Positions 9,062-17,813 of a stretch of DNA of 64,000 nt are shown here, one piece after another (the first letter of the stretch is position 1; each line of letters opens with the position of its first letter). The notes beneath the pieces were generated by a model, which saw nothing but the letters and a program-made list of their open reading frames with translations, ran no database searches and was not told the DNA's origin. Source of the DNA: Burkholderiales bacterium (GTDB lineage: Bacteria > Pseudomonadota > Gammaproteobacteria > Burkholderiales > Ga0077523); the NCBI GenBank assembly GCA_019747905.1, contig JAIEQG010000038.1:31944-95943 (forward strand). Direction: 5' to 3'. A program made the translations under genes and the position numbers.

Positions 9062-11113
9062 ATGAAGGCAATCGCTACCGAGAACATCCGCACCGTGGCG
9101 CTGGTGGGCCATGGTGCGGCCGGCAAGACCACGCTCGCGGAGTCGCTGCTGAAAACCGCCGGGGCCATCGCGTCCGCCGGCACCGTCGAGCGCGGATCGA
9201 CCGTCAGCGATCATCTCGCGATCGAGAAGGAGTACCGGCACTCGCTGCAGGCGTCGGTGCTGCGGTTGGAAACCCAAGGCAAGCGCGTGCATCTCATCGA
9301 CACGCCGGGATTCCCGGATTTCATCGGGCAGTCCATCGGCGCCCTCGATGCCGTGGAAACCGCGGCGGTGGTGGTAAGCGCGCAGTCGGGTATCGAGATG
9401 ATCACTTCGCGCATGATGCAATGGGCCGCGAAGCGGCAGTTGTGCCGGCTCGTGATCGTCAACAAGATCGACGCCGAGCACATCGACCTGCCCGGCTTGC
9501 TGCGAGCCATCCAGGGCGCCTTCGGCAAGGAGTGTCTGCCGATCAACCTGCCGGCCGGAGGCGGAACGCGGGTCGTCGATTGCTTCTTCAATCCGGGCGG
9601 CGAGGCGGACTTCCTGTCGGTCGCGGAGGCCCATCGGGCACTGGTCGACCAGGTGGTGGAAGTCGACGAGGAGCTGATGGCGCTCTACCTGGAGAAAGGC
9701 GAGATCGCCCCGGAGCAACTGCACGCGCCGTTCGAGAAGGCCTTGCGCGAAGGGCATCTCGTGCCGGTGTGCTTCGTCTCGGCCCGCAATGGCGCCGGCG
9801 TGGCGGAACTGCTCGACGTGTTTGCGAAGCTGCTGCCGAACCCGACCGAAGGCAATCCGCCGCTGTTCTACAAGGGTGAGGGCGCGGACGCGGTCGAGTT
9901 CCAATCCGAACCCGATCCGGCGAAGCACGTGCTGGCACACGTCTTCAAGATCGTGATCGATCCGTTCGTGGGCAGGCTGGGTGTGTTCCGCGTGCACCAA
10001 GGGACCGTGACGAAGGACACGCAACTCTTCGTCGGCGACGGCCGCAAGCCATTCAAGGTGGGACACCTTTTCATGCTCCAGGGCAAGGAGCATGTCGAGG
10101 TGGTGTCGTGCGTGCCGGGCGACATCGCTGCCGTGGCCAAGGTGGACGAGATCGAGTTCGACAGCGTGCTGCACGACTCGCACGACGAGGACCACATCCA
10201 CATGCGGCCGCTGGAGTTCCCGGTGCCGATGCACGGTCTCGCGATCCAGCCCAGGCGTCGCGGCGAGGAACAGCGGCTGGCCGACGCCTTGCACAAGCTG
10301 ATCGCCGAGGACCCGACGCTACGGGTCGAACACGACCCCCACATGAACGAGACCGTGCTGCGAGGCCTCGGGGAATTGCATCTTCGTGCGACGCTGGAGC
10401 GCATGGCGCAGCAATACAAGGTGGAAGTGGACACGCGCCCGCCGCGCGTGCCCTACCGTGAAACCATCACCATGCCGGCTGAAGGTCACAATCGCCACAA
10501 GAAGCAGACTGGCGGTGCCGGTCAGTTCGGCGAGGTGTTCCTGCGCATCGAACCGCTTCCCCGTGGCGAGGGCTTCCAGTTCGTCGATGCGGTGAAGGGC
10601 GGGGTGATTCCGTCGCAATTGATTCCGGCGGTGCAGAAGGGCGTGGAACAGGTGCTCGCTGCCGGTCCGCTCGCCGGTTTCCCGGTGCAGGACGTGCGCG
10701 TCACGGTCTACGACGGCAAGCACCACCCGGTAGACTCGAAGGAAGTGGCCTTCGTCGCGGCGGGTCGCAAGGCGTTTCTCGACGCATTGACCAAGGCCGG
10801 ATCGATCGTGCTGGAACCCATCGTGCACGTCGAGGTGTTGTGCCCCGAGTCGACCATGGGTGACATCACCGGCGATCTTTCTTCACGTCGCGGGCAGATC
10901 ACCGGCACGCGCGCGCTGCAGGCCGCGACGCTGACGGTGAGCGGGCTGGCGCCGCTGGCTGAACTGAACGGCTATGCCTCGCGCCTCAAGGCGTTCACCG
11001 GCGGTCAGGGCTCGTATTCCATGGAGTTGAGCCACTACGAGCAAGCGCCACCGACCGTGCAGCAACAGCTAGCAACCGACTACCGGGCGATGCGCCGGCA
11101 TGAGGAGGAGTGA
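9062..11113 (+). CDS. elongation factor G-like GTPase (EF-G paralogue)
   Basis: 683-residue translational GTPase with the five-domain order of EF-G. G1 is GHGAAGKTT (residues 16-24), G4 is NKID (about 133), and the C-terminal domains carry ETVLRGLGELHLR and STMGDITGDLSSRRGQI. Switch I lacks the RGIT signature and G3 is DTPGF, so the catalytic histidine of EF-G (DTPGH) is Phe. These changes place it in the EF-G-like group with uncertain ribosomal role, not as the main fusA. ATG 9062 follows GGGGAGGAGA. Confidence 0.88.
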   Translation: MKAIATENIRTVALVGHGAAGKTTLAESLLKTAGAIASAGTVERGSTVSDHLAIEKEYRHSLQASVLRLETQGKRVHLIDTPGFPDFIGQSIGALDAVETAAVVVSAQSGIEMITSRMMQWAAKRQLCRLVIVNKIDAEHIDLPGLLRAIQGAFGKECLPINLPAGGGTRVVDCFFNPGGEADFLSVAEAHRALVDQVVEVDEELMALYLEKGEIAPEQLHAPFEKALREGHLVPVCFVSARNGAGVAELLDVFAKLLPNPTEGNPPLFYKGEGADAVEFQSEPDPAKHVLAHVFKIVIDPFVGRLGVFRVHQGTVTKDTQLFVGDGRKPFKVGHLFMLQGKEHVEVVSCVPGDIAAVAKVDEIEFDSVLHDSHDEDHIHMRPLEFPVPMHGLAIQPRRRGEEQRLADALHKLIAEDPTLRVEHDPHMNETVLRGLGELHLRATLERMAQQYKVEVDTRPPRVPYRETITMPAEGHNRHKKQTGGAGQFGEVFLRIEPLPRGEGFQFVDAVKGGVIPSQLIPAVQKGVEQVLAAGPLAGFPVQDVRVTVYDGKHHPVDSKEVAFVAAGRKAFLDALTKAGSIVLEPIVHVEVLCPESTMGDITGDLSSRRGQITGTRALQAATLTVSGLAPLAELNGYASRLKAFTGGQGSYSMELSHYEQAPPTVQQQLATDYRAMRRHEEE

Positions 11114-11199
11114 GTGGATGCCCCCCCGAGAAGCCTTGCGGCCTCTCCGCCCAGGCGATGGTCCAGCCCGCTTCCTCGCCTTGGGCGCGGTTGGTCGCT

Positions 11200-11661
11200 T
11201 CAGCAGTTGCCGCTCACGCAGCGGATCATGCGCTGCGCGCACGTGATCTGATCGAAGTCGGCACCCAGCTGGAACTCGGTGTCGACGCCGATGTGCTGGA
11301 CGATCGCGTTGTTGCACTGAACGCGGCTGGTCACGTAGCGCGCCGGTGCCAGCCATCGCGCGTTCGCGCATCCGGGATCGCCGTGTCCGAACCGGATGCC
11401 GACTTCGTACGTGGCGCACAGGAATCCGTTGTGCTGCACCCAGGTCTCGACGTACAGCTCGCCCTTGCGCGCCACCCAGCCCTTGCCGCGGTTGCGACCG
11501 AAGTCGAACTCGAGACGGTCGGTCTTGCCGCTGGCCGTTACGGCGATGGCAGGCACCGCCGGAGCGTTGGCGCGGCGGATCGCGGGGTCTTCGTCGTCCT
11601 GGGCCAGGATGCAGGCGGACGGCAACACGTATGCAGCAAGCGCGATTACGACGAGGCGCAT
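11200..11661 (-). CDS. hypothetical secreted cysteine-containing protein
   Basis: 153 residues, not recognised. A signal peptide is visible (MRLVVIALAAYVLPSACILAQ). The mature part has cysteines in NGFLCATYE, DPGCANARW, RVQCNNAIV, DQITCAQRMIRCVSGNC, suggesting disulfides in the periplasm. The end is convergent with the EF-G-like gene, 86 bp away. Coding is supported by the signal peptide and the evenly spaced cysteines; function unknown. Confidence 0.6.
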   Translation of the reverse strand: MRLVVIALAAYVLPSACILAQDDEDPAIRRANAPAVPAIAVTASGKTDRLEFDFGRNRGKGWVARKGELYVETWVQHNGFLCATYEVGIRFGHGDPGCANARWLAPARYVTSRVQCNNAIVQHIGVDTEFQLGADFDQITCAQRMIRCVSGNC

Positions 11662-11788
11662 GAACCACTCCTTTGGATCGGACCATGGTAAACCCTGGCA
11701 CGATACGTCCCAAGTGGTTCTAGGCGTGGCGTGCGTCCGTCAGCGGCCACGTCCTGTTGGACCGGCCGTCACGCCGACCACAGCGCCC

Positions 11789-12610
11789 CTATCGGTACTC
11801 GATCGCCTCGGGCGTTCCCCGCCAGTAGACGAACCGACCCGTGGGCAGGGACCAGGCCGCCTCGCTGTCCAGCGGAACCAGCATCGTTCCGCGGCGCTCG
11901 TAGCGCCGATACGTGCCCCCCCAGGGTTGGATGGCAGGCGGGTTCGTCCCGTCGTCGAAGGTGCGTTCGCTGGATGTCATCGACTCGATGAGTCCGTCGG
12001 CACCGAAGTGGAACTCGGCTTGCACCGTCGAGGTTCCGTTCGAGATCGCGGCCCGGGCCGTGGCATCGTCGATGGCCGTCCAGCGAACGCCCTGGCTCGG
12101 CAGCAGTGCGGTGGGCACCCAGACGGCTTCACCCAGGAAGCGCAACAGCGCATTCGTCGCGATGTTCGTGGTTCCGCGAACATCGACCACGGTGATCAGG
12201 CCCATGATCGCACCCAGCATCGAGCCTTGCCCGCCGACCAGTTCGTCGCGCACCAAGACGGGGACACCCGGCAGCATCCGCATGCGTGCATCCCAGACGA
12301 ATGCGTGCGTGGTCGGCACGAAGTCCTGGATGGCGCTGAAGGCCACCCATTGGTCACGGCCGGGCTTGCCCATGTTGAAAGTGCCGGACCACCGCACGCG
12401 CGCATGTCGCACGATGGGCTGCCTGTCCGTGAGCACCTTGCGAAAATAGCGTGCGACCGGGGGCGGGAGGTCCGCGAGATCGCTTTCGGAGTACACCGCA
12501 ATCGCTGGCGCAGCGGCTTCCACGAGCATCGCAGCCCGGATCGATTCCGTCGCCTCATGCCAGCGCCAGTGAGCGTGCCACAGGACTGCGGCAGCCGCAG
12601 CCGCGAGCAC
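11789..12610 (-). CDS. DUF6544/DUF6920-like exported protein
   Basis: 273 residues from GTG 12610. The pattern LPPPVARYFRKVL, THAFVWDARMRMLPGVPV, RFLGEAVWVPTALLPS, VRWTAIDDATARA and YWRGTPEAIEY matches, from memory, a widespread domain of unknown function. The N terminus is hydrophobic (LAAAAAAVLW), and the hydrophobic stretch continues upstream in frame (YLRVLLVLCVL) with no ATG or TTG. A CTG at 12634 is preceded by GAGGA, so translation could start there. Probably membrane-anchored or periplasmic. Confidence 0.65.
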   Translation of the reverse strand: MLAAAAAAVLWHAHWRWHEATESIRAAMLVEAAAPAIAVYSESDLADLPPPVARYFRKVLTDRQPIVRHARVRWSGTFNMGKPGRDQWVAFSAIQDFVPTTHAFVWDARMRMLPGVPVLVRDELVGGQGSMLGAIMGLITVVDVRGTTNIATNALLRFLGEAVWVPTALLPSQGVRWTAIDDATARAAISNGTSTVQAEFHFGADGLIESMTSSERTFDDGTNPPAIQPWGGTYRRYERRGTMLVPLDSEAAWSLPTGRFVYWRGTPEAIEYR

Positions 12611-12699
12611 GCAAAGAACCAGGAGAACGCGCAGGTACGATTCCTCGAGTCAGCGGGCCGCGTATCCGACGCGGCACGGTCCGGCTTTACGCCGTCGGG

Positions 12700-13029
12700 T
12701 CAGTCGCAGTGCCAGTCGGAAAAGAACGCGGCGTCGGAACTTCTGGCGGTCGCGGTATTGCTCGACGGCGGCGTATCGACCAGCGCCGACACCGAGACGC
12801 CCAGCGCATCCAGTTCGCTGCGGGCGGCGCGCTCCGAATCGAAAGGCCCCGAGTAATGCGCGTGCATGTCGAACAGCGGCTCCTCCACGTCATCCGGCCA
12901 CTGTACGAGGTACCAGTATCCCGGCAGCAACGGATGACCGTTCGCCGTGCGATACCGGCAGTCGTGGCCGGCGGTGTCGGTGAGATGGTTGTGACTGTTG
13001 ACGAACACGACCCTCGCGTGTGTGACCAT
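12700..13029 (-). CDS. hypothetical protein
   Basis: 109 residues from ATG 13029, not recognised. No signal peptide or membrane segment. It contains HNHLTDTAGHDCRYR, LLPGYWYLVQWPD and LFDMHAHYSGPF, with several His, Asp and Trp residues. Composition looks protein-like rather than an antisense shadow and no better frame competes here. It lies upstream of the DUF6544-like gene on the same strand and divergent from the ureohydrolase. No function can be given. Confidence 0.45.
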   Translation of the reverse strand: MVTHARVVFVNSHNHLTDTAGHDCRYRTANGHPLLPGYWYLVQWPDDVEEPLFDMHAHYSGPFDSERAARSELDALGVSVSALVDTPPSSNTATARSSDAAFFSDWHCD

Positions 13030-13410
13030 GGTGCTTTCCTCGTTCTTGCCGGCGCAACTGAAGGCGCGGCGGCGACAACTCGATCCGCCACGCGGCCACC
13101 CGTCGACAACGTCAGGGTTGAAGGAAATCCAGGTACGTCAGTCGTGCATCCCGGGCCCCGTCTCGGGTCGGGATCCGACATGCACGACTGCCGTTAACGG
13201 CAGGTTCCCGATTTCCTTGCGCCAAAATGTCCTTGTACTCGCTTTTTCCGATGCTCGTCGTTGACGCCGATCAACGATGCTGCCATCCGGGTGCGGAAAT
13301 TGGCGTTTCGGACGGGTTGCCGGCCCTGCAGGGCTCGCTGGCCGGCGAAGTGACGCCGCTTGGCGACGCCTTCTCGTAAACTCCCGGCTCGTTGCGTGTC
13401 GAGGTATCCC
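13030..13410. other. 381-bp non-coding region between divergent genes
   Basis: Holds a long inverted repeat at 13139-13190 and the palindrome CCGTTAACGG at 13191-13200. The rest should contain the promoters for the two divergent genes; no convincing -35/-10 pair was picked out. A GAGG ribosome binding site lies before the ATG at 13411. Confidence 0.5.
13139..13190. repeat. 11-bp perfect inverted repeat with structured loop
   Basis: CAGTCGTGCAT (13139-13149) pairs with ATGCACGACTG (13180-13190). The 30-bp interior contains smaller complementary pieces (ATCCC with GGGAT, CCCGGG). It could be a terminator-like or regulatory hairpin or the remains of a small mobile repeat. It is unlike the other repeat family in the window. 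Confidence 0.55.
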
Positions 13411-14361
13411 ATGGAAAACCCTGCCTTCAACCCCCAGAACTCCCCGCGGTACATGGAGATTCCCACTTTCATGCGCTCGCCGCTGCAGCGCGATCCGGCG
13501 GGTCTCGACGTGGCGATGATCGGCGTGCCCTACGACGGTGGCGTGACCTGCCGGGCCGGTGCGCGCCACGGACCGCGCGAGATCCGCAACCAGTCCTCGA
13601 TGTGCCGGGGCATCCACCACGTGTCGCGCATCAACCCGTTCGAGATCTGCAAAGTGGCGGATGTCGGCGACGTCGCGTTCTCGAAGATCTTCGATCGCGA
13701 CGCCGTGTTGGCCGACATCGAGGGGTTCTATCGCCGGATCCTCGAGTCCGGTGCGCTGCCGCTCACGGCCGGCGGCGACCATTCGATCACGTACCCGATA
13801 TTCCGCGGCATCGCGCGCCATCGTCCGATCGGCATGATCCACATCGATGCCCATACCGACACGTGGGGCGAATGGGGCGGCAGCCGGTTCCATCACGGCT
13901 CGCCGTTTCGCTATGCGGTCGAAGACGGGCTGCTCGACCCGAAGCGCACCATCCAGATCGGCATCCGCGGCGGCCAGGCCGTCGACGACGGGTGGCGCTA
14001 CTCTGCCGACTCGGGTATGCGCGTCGTGTTCATCGACGAATTCGTCGAGTTGGGCGTCGAGAAAGTGATCGCCGAAGCGCGCCATGTCGTCGGCGACGGA
14101 CCGACCTACATCACCTTCGACGTGGACGGGCTCGACCCGGTGTACGCGCCCGGTACCGGCACGCCGGAGATCGGCGGGCTCACCACGCGCGAAGCGCAGC
14201 AGTTCCTGCGCGGATTGCGGGGCCTGAACCTGGTCGGCGGCGACGTGGTCGAAGTGTGCCCACCCTTCGATCCCTCCGGCAATACCGCGCTGGTGGGTGC
14301 GACCATCATGTACGAGATCCTTTGCCTGCTGGCGGAGGTGGTGGCAGCGCGCAAGCGCTGA
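13411..14361 (+). CDS. agmatinase-type ureohydrolase
   Basis: 316-residue manganese ureohydrolase of the agmatinase/guanidinobutyrase group, which releases urea from guanidino compounds. Metal-binding motifs are GGDHSI, IDAHTDT and TFDVDGLDP; the family signature APGTGTPEIGGLTTREA follows. Length is normal. The start ATG 13411 follows GAGG. The overall pattern resembles 4-guanidinobutyrase as much as agmatinase, so the substrate is left open. It is followed 58 bp later by the selO-like gene. Confidence 0.88.
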   Translation: MENPAFNPQNSPRYMEIPTFMRSPLQRDPAGLDVAMIGVPYDGGVTCRAGARHGPREIRNQSSMCRGIHHVSRINPFEICKVADVGDVAFSKIFDRDAVLADIEGFYRRILESGALPLTAGGDHSITYPIFRGIARHRPIGMIHIDAHTDTWGEWGGSRFHHGSPFRYAVEDGLLDPKRTIQIGIRGGQAVDDGWRYSADSGMRVVFIDEFVELGVEKVIAEARHVVGDGPTYITFDVDGLDPVYAPGTGTPEIGGLTTREAQQFLRGLRGLNLVGGDVVEVCPPFDPSGNTALVGATIMYEILCLLAEVVAARKR

Positions 14362-14419
14362 ACCGCGGCGCCAATCGGTATCATCCGCAACCGGCCAATG
14401 CCCGGCAGCGTCCCAGTTC

Positions 14420-15979
14420 ATGAACTCCCTCGTCTTCGACAACACTTTCGTCCGCGATCTGCCCGCCGATTCCGAACCCGGTCCGCGGCGGCGACAGGTG
14501 CATGGTGCCTGCTACTCGCGGGTGGACCCAACGAAGGTGGCTGCGCCACGACTCATTTCCTGGTCGCCCGAGTGCGCGGCGCTGCTCGGCCTGACGGTGG
14601 CCGACGTGCAATCGCCCGACTTCGCGCAAGTGTTCGGCGGCAACCGGACGCTGCCCGGCATGCAGCCCTACGCCGCGGTCTATGGCGGCCATCAATTCGG
14701 CCAATGGGCGGGGCAACTGGGTGATGGTCGCGCGATCACGCTTGGCGAGATCGTCAACCGGAACGGCGAGCGTTGGGAGCTGCAGTTGAAAGGCGCGGGA
14801 CCCACGCCGTACTCCCGTACTGCTGACGGTCGTGCCGTGCTGCGTTCGTCGATCCGTGAATTCCTCTGCAGCGAGGCGATGCATCACCTCGGCGTACCCA
14901 CGACGCGGGCCCTGTGCCTGGTGGGTACCGGCGAAGCAGTGGTCCGGGACATGTTCTACGACGGCCGGCCCCGTGCGGAGCAAGGCGCGATCGTGTGCCG
15001 CGTGGCGCCTTCGTTCATTCGCTTCGGCAACTTCGAGATCTTCACGTCTCGCGAAGACTTCGCGACGCTCGAACGCCTCGTGGACTTCACCATCCGGCGC
15101 GATTTTCCCGAGATCGAAGGTGATCCGGCGGAGCGCCGTACGCGCTGGTTCCATGAGGTCTGCGAGCGCACGGCGACGATGGTCGCGCACTGGATGCGCG
15201 TGGGGTTCGTGCATGGGGTGATGAACACCGACAACATGTCGATCCTCGGGCTCACCATCGACTACGGCCCCTACGGCTGGCTGGAGGATTTCGATCCCGG
15301 CTGGACGCCCAACACCACGGATGCAGCCGGGCGCCGCTATCGCTTCGGCCAGCAGGTCGAGATCGCTCACTGGAATCTCGCCCAATTGGCGAACGCCTTG
15401 GTGCCGGTGTTCCCGTCGACCGAGCCTCTCGAAAGCGGGCTCGATCGGTACGCGGCCGTCTTCGAAGCGGAACAACAGCGCATGACGGCAGGCAAGTTCG
15501 GATTCGATGCCTGGCGCGATCGCGACGTCGAGATCGGCTCCGATTTCTATCGGCTGCTGCGCGACGCGGAGGTGGACATGACGCTCGCGTTCCGCTTGCT
15601 CGCCGACGTGGATCCCGAGCATCCGGACCCGGATGTGCTGGCGCCGGCTTTCTACGACGACGCCAAACGCGTTGCGACGCGCCCGCAGTTCGCCACTTGG
15701 CTCGACCGCTACGCGCAGCGCATCCGATCGGACGGGATGCCTGCCCACGAGCGGCGTGCACGCATGAACGCGGTCAACCCGCGCTATGTCCTGCGCAACT
15801 ACCTCGCGCAGGAAGCCATCGACCTCGCGGAGCAGGGTGACTTCGGCCGGATCGATGAACTGCTCGACGTGATGCGCCGTCCCTACGACGATCAACCTGG
15901 CCGTGAGCGCTTTGCCATGAAACGGCCCGACTGGGCACGCACGCGCGCAGGGTGTTCCATGTTGTCCTGCAGCTCGTAG
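14420..15979 (+). CDS. selO: SelO/YdiU-family protein AMPylator
   Basis: 519 residues with the YdiU/SelO pseudokinase fold, known in the family to transfer AMP from ATP to protein hydroxyls. Key stretches are YGGHQFGQWAGQLGDGRA, LKGAGPTPYSRTADGRAVLRSS, VNP-type VAPSFIRFGNFE, MNTDNMSILGLTIDYGPYGWLEDFDP (metal and active-site Asn/Asp), and the terminal SCSS, equivalent to the Sec-Ser-Ser end of eukaryotic SelO. ATG 14420 gives the usual N terminus NSLVFDNTFVRDLPAD. Confidence 0.93.
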   Translation: MNSLVFDNTFVRDLPADSEPGPRRRQVHGACYSRVDPTKVAAPRLISWSPECAALLGLTVADVQSPDFAQVFGGNRTLPGMQPYAAVYGGHQFGQWAGQLGDGRAITLGEIVNRNGERWELQLKGAGPTPYSRTADGRAVLRSSIREFLCSEAMHHLGVPTTRALCLVGTGEAVVRDMFYDGRPRAEQGAIVCRVAPSFIRFGNFEIFTSREDFATLERLVDFTIRRDFPEIEGDPAERRTRWFHEVCERTATMVAHWMRVGFVHGVMNTDNMSILGLTIDYGPYGWLEDFDPGWTPNTTDAAGRRYRFGQQVEIAHWNLAQLANALVPVFPSTEPLESGLDRYAAVFEAEQQRMTAGKFGFDAWRDRDVEIGSDFYRLLRDAEVDMTLAFRLLADVDPEHPDPDVLAPAFYDDAKRVATRPQFATWLDRYAQRIRSDGMPAHERRARMNAVNPRYVLRNYLAQEAIDLAEQGDFGRIDELLDVMRRPYDDQPGRERFAMKRPDWARTRAGCSMLSCSS

Positions 15980-16078
15980 CAGGGCCGGGGCGGTGACGGC
16001 GACCCGGTGCATCGGGTATCGTCGGCCGATGGGCACGCCGGGGCGTCGCCCGACAACGATAAGCGGGGGAGGACGACG

Positions 16079-17029
16079 ATGACCAGGATGCTGGAACTGC
16101 GCGGGCGCGAGATGGCTTCGGGTCTGCAGTTTCCCGAAGGCCCGGTGGCCATGCCCGATGGCTCCGTGGTGCTGGTGGAGATCGCACGCCGAACGCTCAC
16201 GCGCGTGCATGCGGACGGGCGCAAGACCGTGATCGCCGAACTGGGCGGCGGCCCCAACGGCGCTGCGGTGGGGCCGGACGGCAAGTGCTACGTCTGCAAC
16301 AACGGCGGCTTCGAGTTCGGCCGCGAGGCCGACGGTCTGTTCCGCCCCATGCGCCGCGCCGACGACTACAGCGGCGGCCGGATCGAGCGCGTGGATCTCG
16401 CCACCGGCAAGGTCGAAGTGCTCTACACCGAATGCGATGGCGTGACGCTGAAGGGCCCCAACGACATCGTGATGGACGGGAAGGGCGGGTTCTGGTTCAC
16501 CGACCTCGGCAAGATCTACGACCGCAAGATGGATCGAGGAGCCGTCTACTACGCGCGCATGGACGGGAGCTTGATCCGTGAGGTGGTCCACCCCATCGTC
16601 ACGCCGAACGGCATCGGCCTGTCGCCGGACGGCCGCACGCTCTACGTCGCCGAGACCGAGACCTCGCGCCTGTGGCAGTTCCGGATCGTCGGCGAAGGCC
16701 AGCTCGACAAGCTGCCGTTTCCCTCGCCCCACGGCGGCACGCTCGTGGCGGGCTTGCCCGGATACCAGCGCTTCGATTCCCTCAAGGTGGAGGCCGGCGG
16801 CAACATCTGCGTCGCGACGCTGATCACCGGCGGCATCAGTGTCATTTCGCCGCAGGGCGAGCTGCTCGAGTTTCACAAGGCGCCGGAGGTCTACACCACC
16901 AACCTCGCATTCGGTGGTCCGGATCTCACCAAGGTGTACGTGACTCTCTCGGGCTTCGGCACCCTGCTCGAAGTGGATTGGCCGCGCCCGGGATTGCAGT
17001 TGCATGGCCAGGTGCTGGCGAAACATTGA
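16079..17029 (+). CDS. SMP-30/gluconolactonase-family lactonase
   Basis: 316-residue six-bladed propeller of the SMP-30/gluconolaconase/LRE type. It shows FPEGPVAMPDGSVVLVEI (metal Glu), GGPNGAAVGPDGKCYVCNN, KGPNDIVMDGKGGFWFTD and VTPNGIGLSPDGRTLYVAET, the Asn/Asp metal ligands of the family. It probably hydrolyses a sugar or other lactone in the cytoplasm (no signal peptide). ATG 16079 follows GGGGAGGA. It is 19 bp from the RraA-like gene, so the two form an operon. Confidence 0.88.
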   Translation: MTRMLELRGREMASGLQFPEGPVAMPDGSVVLVEIARRTLTRVHADGRKTVIAELGGGPNGAAVGPDGKCYVCNNGGFEFGREADGLFRPMRRADDYSGGRIERVDLATGKVEVLYTECDGVTLKGPNDIVMDGKGGFWFTDLGKIYDRKMDRGAVYYARMDGSLIREVVHPIVTPNGIGLSPDGRTLYVAETETSRLWQFRIVGEGQLDKLPFPSPHGGTLVAGLPGYQRFDSLKVEAGGNICVATLITGGISVISPQGELLEFHKAPEVYTTNLAFGGPDLTKVYVTLSGFGTLLEVDWPRPGLQLHGQVLAKH

Positions 17030-17048
17030 TCGATCGAGGAACGCCCCC

Positions 17049-17720
17049 ATGACTCCCGAACAGGAATCCATCCGCAACCGCTTTCTCGCCGTGGACACGA
17101 CGACGGTCTCCGACGTGCTGGAGGGCGTCGGTCGCTACGACCAGGCACTCTCCACCGCGTTGACCCCCATCGCGGCGAATCAGGAGAAGCTCGCGGGCTT
17201 CGCGTACACGGTGCGCATGCACCTGCAGCCCTACGAGGGTCCGGGCGATCCGGACAAGATGCAGGCCATCAACGGCATGATGCCCGGCGTCGTGTCGGTG
17301 TGGGCCGGTGATGCCGAAGGCATGGCTTCGTTCGGCGAGCTGCTCGCTCTTGGCATGAAGGTGCGCGGATGTGTCGGCATCGTGGTGAACGGCGGCGTGC
17401 GCGACAGCGCGTGGATCGCGAAGCACGGCATGCCGGTCTATGCGAGATACCGCTCGCCCGTGCAATCCATCGGGCGGTTGAAGGTCACCGGCTGTCAGGT
17501 CCCGATCGTGATGCCCGGCGCCACCAGTCGGCGCGTGGAAGTGGCACCCGGCGATTTCCTGCTCGGCGACGCGGACGGCGTGGTCGTCATTCCCGCCGCG
17601 CACATCGAGACGGTGCTCGCCGAGGCCGAGAAGATCACCGAGCGGGAGAAGAGCATCCGCGCGGACATCGACAGCGGGGCGCCGCTGGACATCATTCTCA
17701 AGCGGTACGGGCGGATCTGA
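17049..17720 (+). CDS. RraA-fold aldolase (4-hydroxy-4-methyl-2-oxoglutarate aldolase-like)
   Basis: 223 residues of the RraA/HMG aldolase fold. Family signature: DTTTVSDVLEG, then GELLALGMKVRGCVGIVVNGGVRD with the Gly-x-x-x and Arg-Asp residues that bind metal and pyruvate-like substrate, and VAPGDFLLGDADGVVVIP. It may cleave a branched oxo-acid or act as a decarboxylase/regulator; RraA itself is an RNase E inhibitor but context (a lactonase neighbour) favours a catabolic enzyme acting on a ring-opened sugar acid or aromatic intermediate. Confidence 0.82.
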   Translation: MTPEQESIRNRFLAVDTTTVSDVLEGVGRYDQALSTALTPIAANQEKLAGFAYTVRMHLQPYEGPGDPDKMQAINGMMPGVVSVWAGDAEGMASFGELLALGMKVRGCVGIVVNGGVRDSAWIAKHGMPVYARYRSPVQSIGRLKVTGCQVPIVMPGATSRRVEVAPGDFLLGDADGVVVIPAAHIETVLAEAEKITEREKSIRADIDSGAPLDIILKRYGRI

Positions 17721-17738
17721 CGGCAGGCGCGTGCGCAG

Positions 17739-17760
17739 GACGTCGCCTCCAGGCGACGTC
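17739..17760 (+). terminator. hairpin after the RraA-like gene
   Basis: Perfect inverted repeat GACGTCGCCT-CC-AGGCGACGTC, 18 bp after the stop at 17720. No long U-run directly follows (CCCTTTTC comes 15 bp later). Candidate terminator of the SMP-30/RraA operon. Confidence 0.5.
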
Positions 17761-17783
17761 CCCTGAGGGGTGTGCCCTTTTCG

Positions 17784-17804
17784 CTATTCGCGATTCGCGA
17801 ATAG
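17784..17804. promoter_or_regulatory. putative operator, 9-3-9 perfect palindrome
   Basis: CTATTCGCG-ATT-CGCGAATAG ends nine bases before the ATG of a winged-helix gene and overlaps a possible -10 element TAGAAT (17803-17808). The position suggests autoregulation by the winged-helix protein, or control of the following parE-parC group. Confidence 0.5.
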
Positions 17805-17813
17805 AATGCGGCC

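Noticed and set aside
9062..11113. Main elongation factor G (fusA)
   Set aside because: Lacks RGIT and DTPGH and is not in a str operon (no rpsL, rpsG, tuf).
14381..17098. 905-codon open frame on the minus strand
   Set aside because: It runs antisense through two unrelated, well-supported genes (SelO and SMP-30), so it is a shadow.
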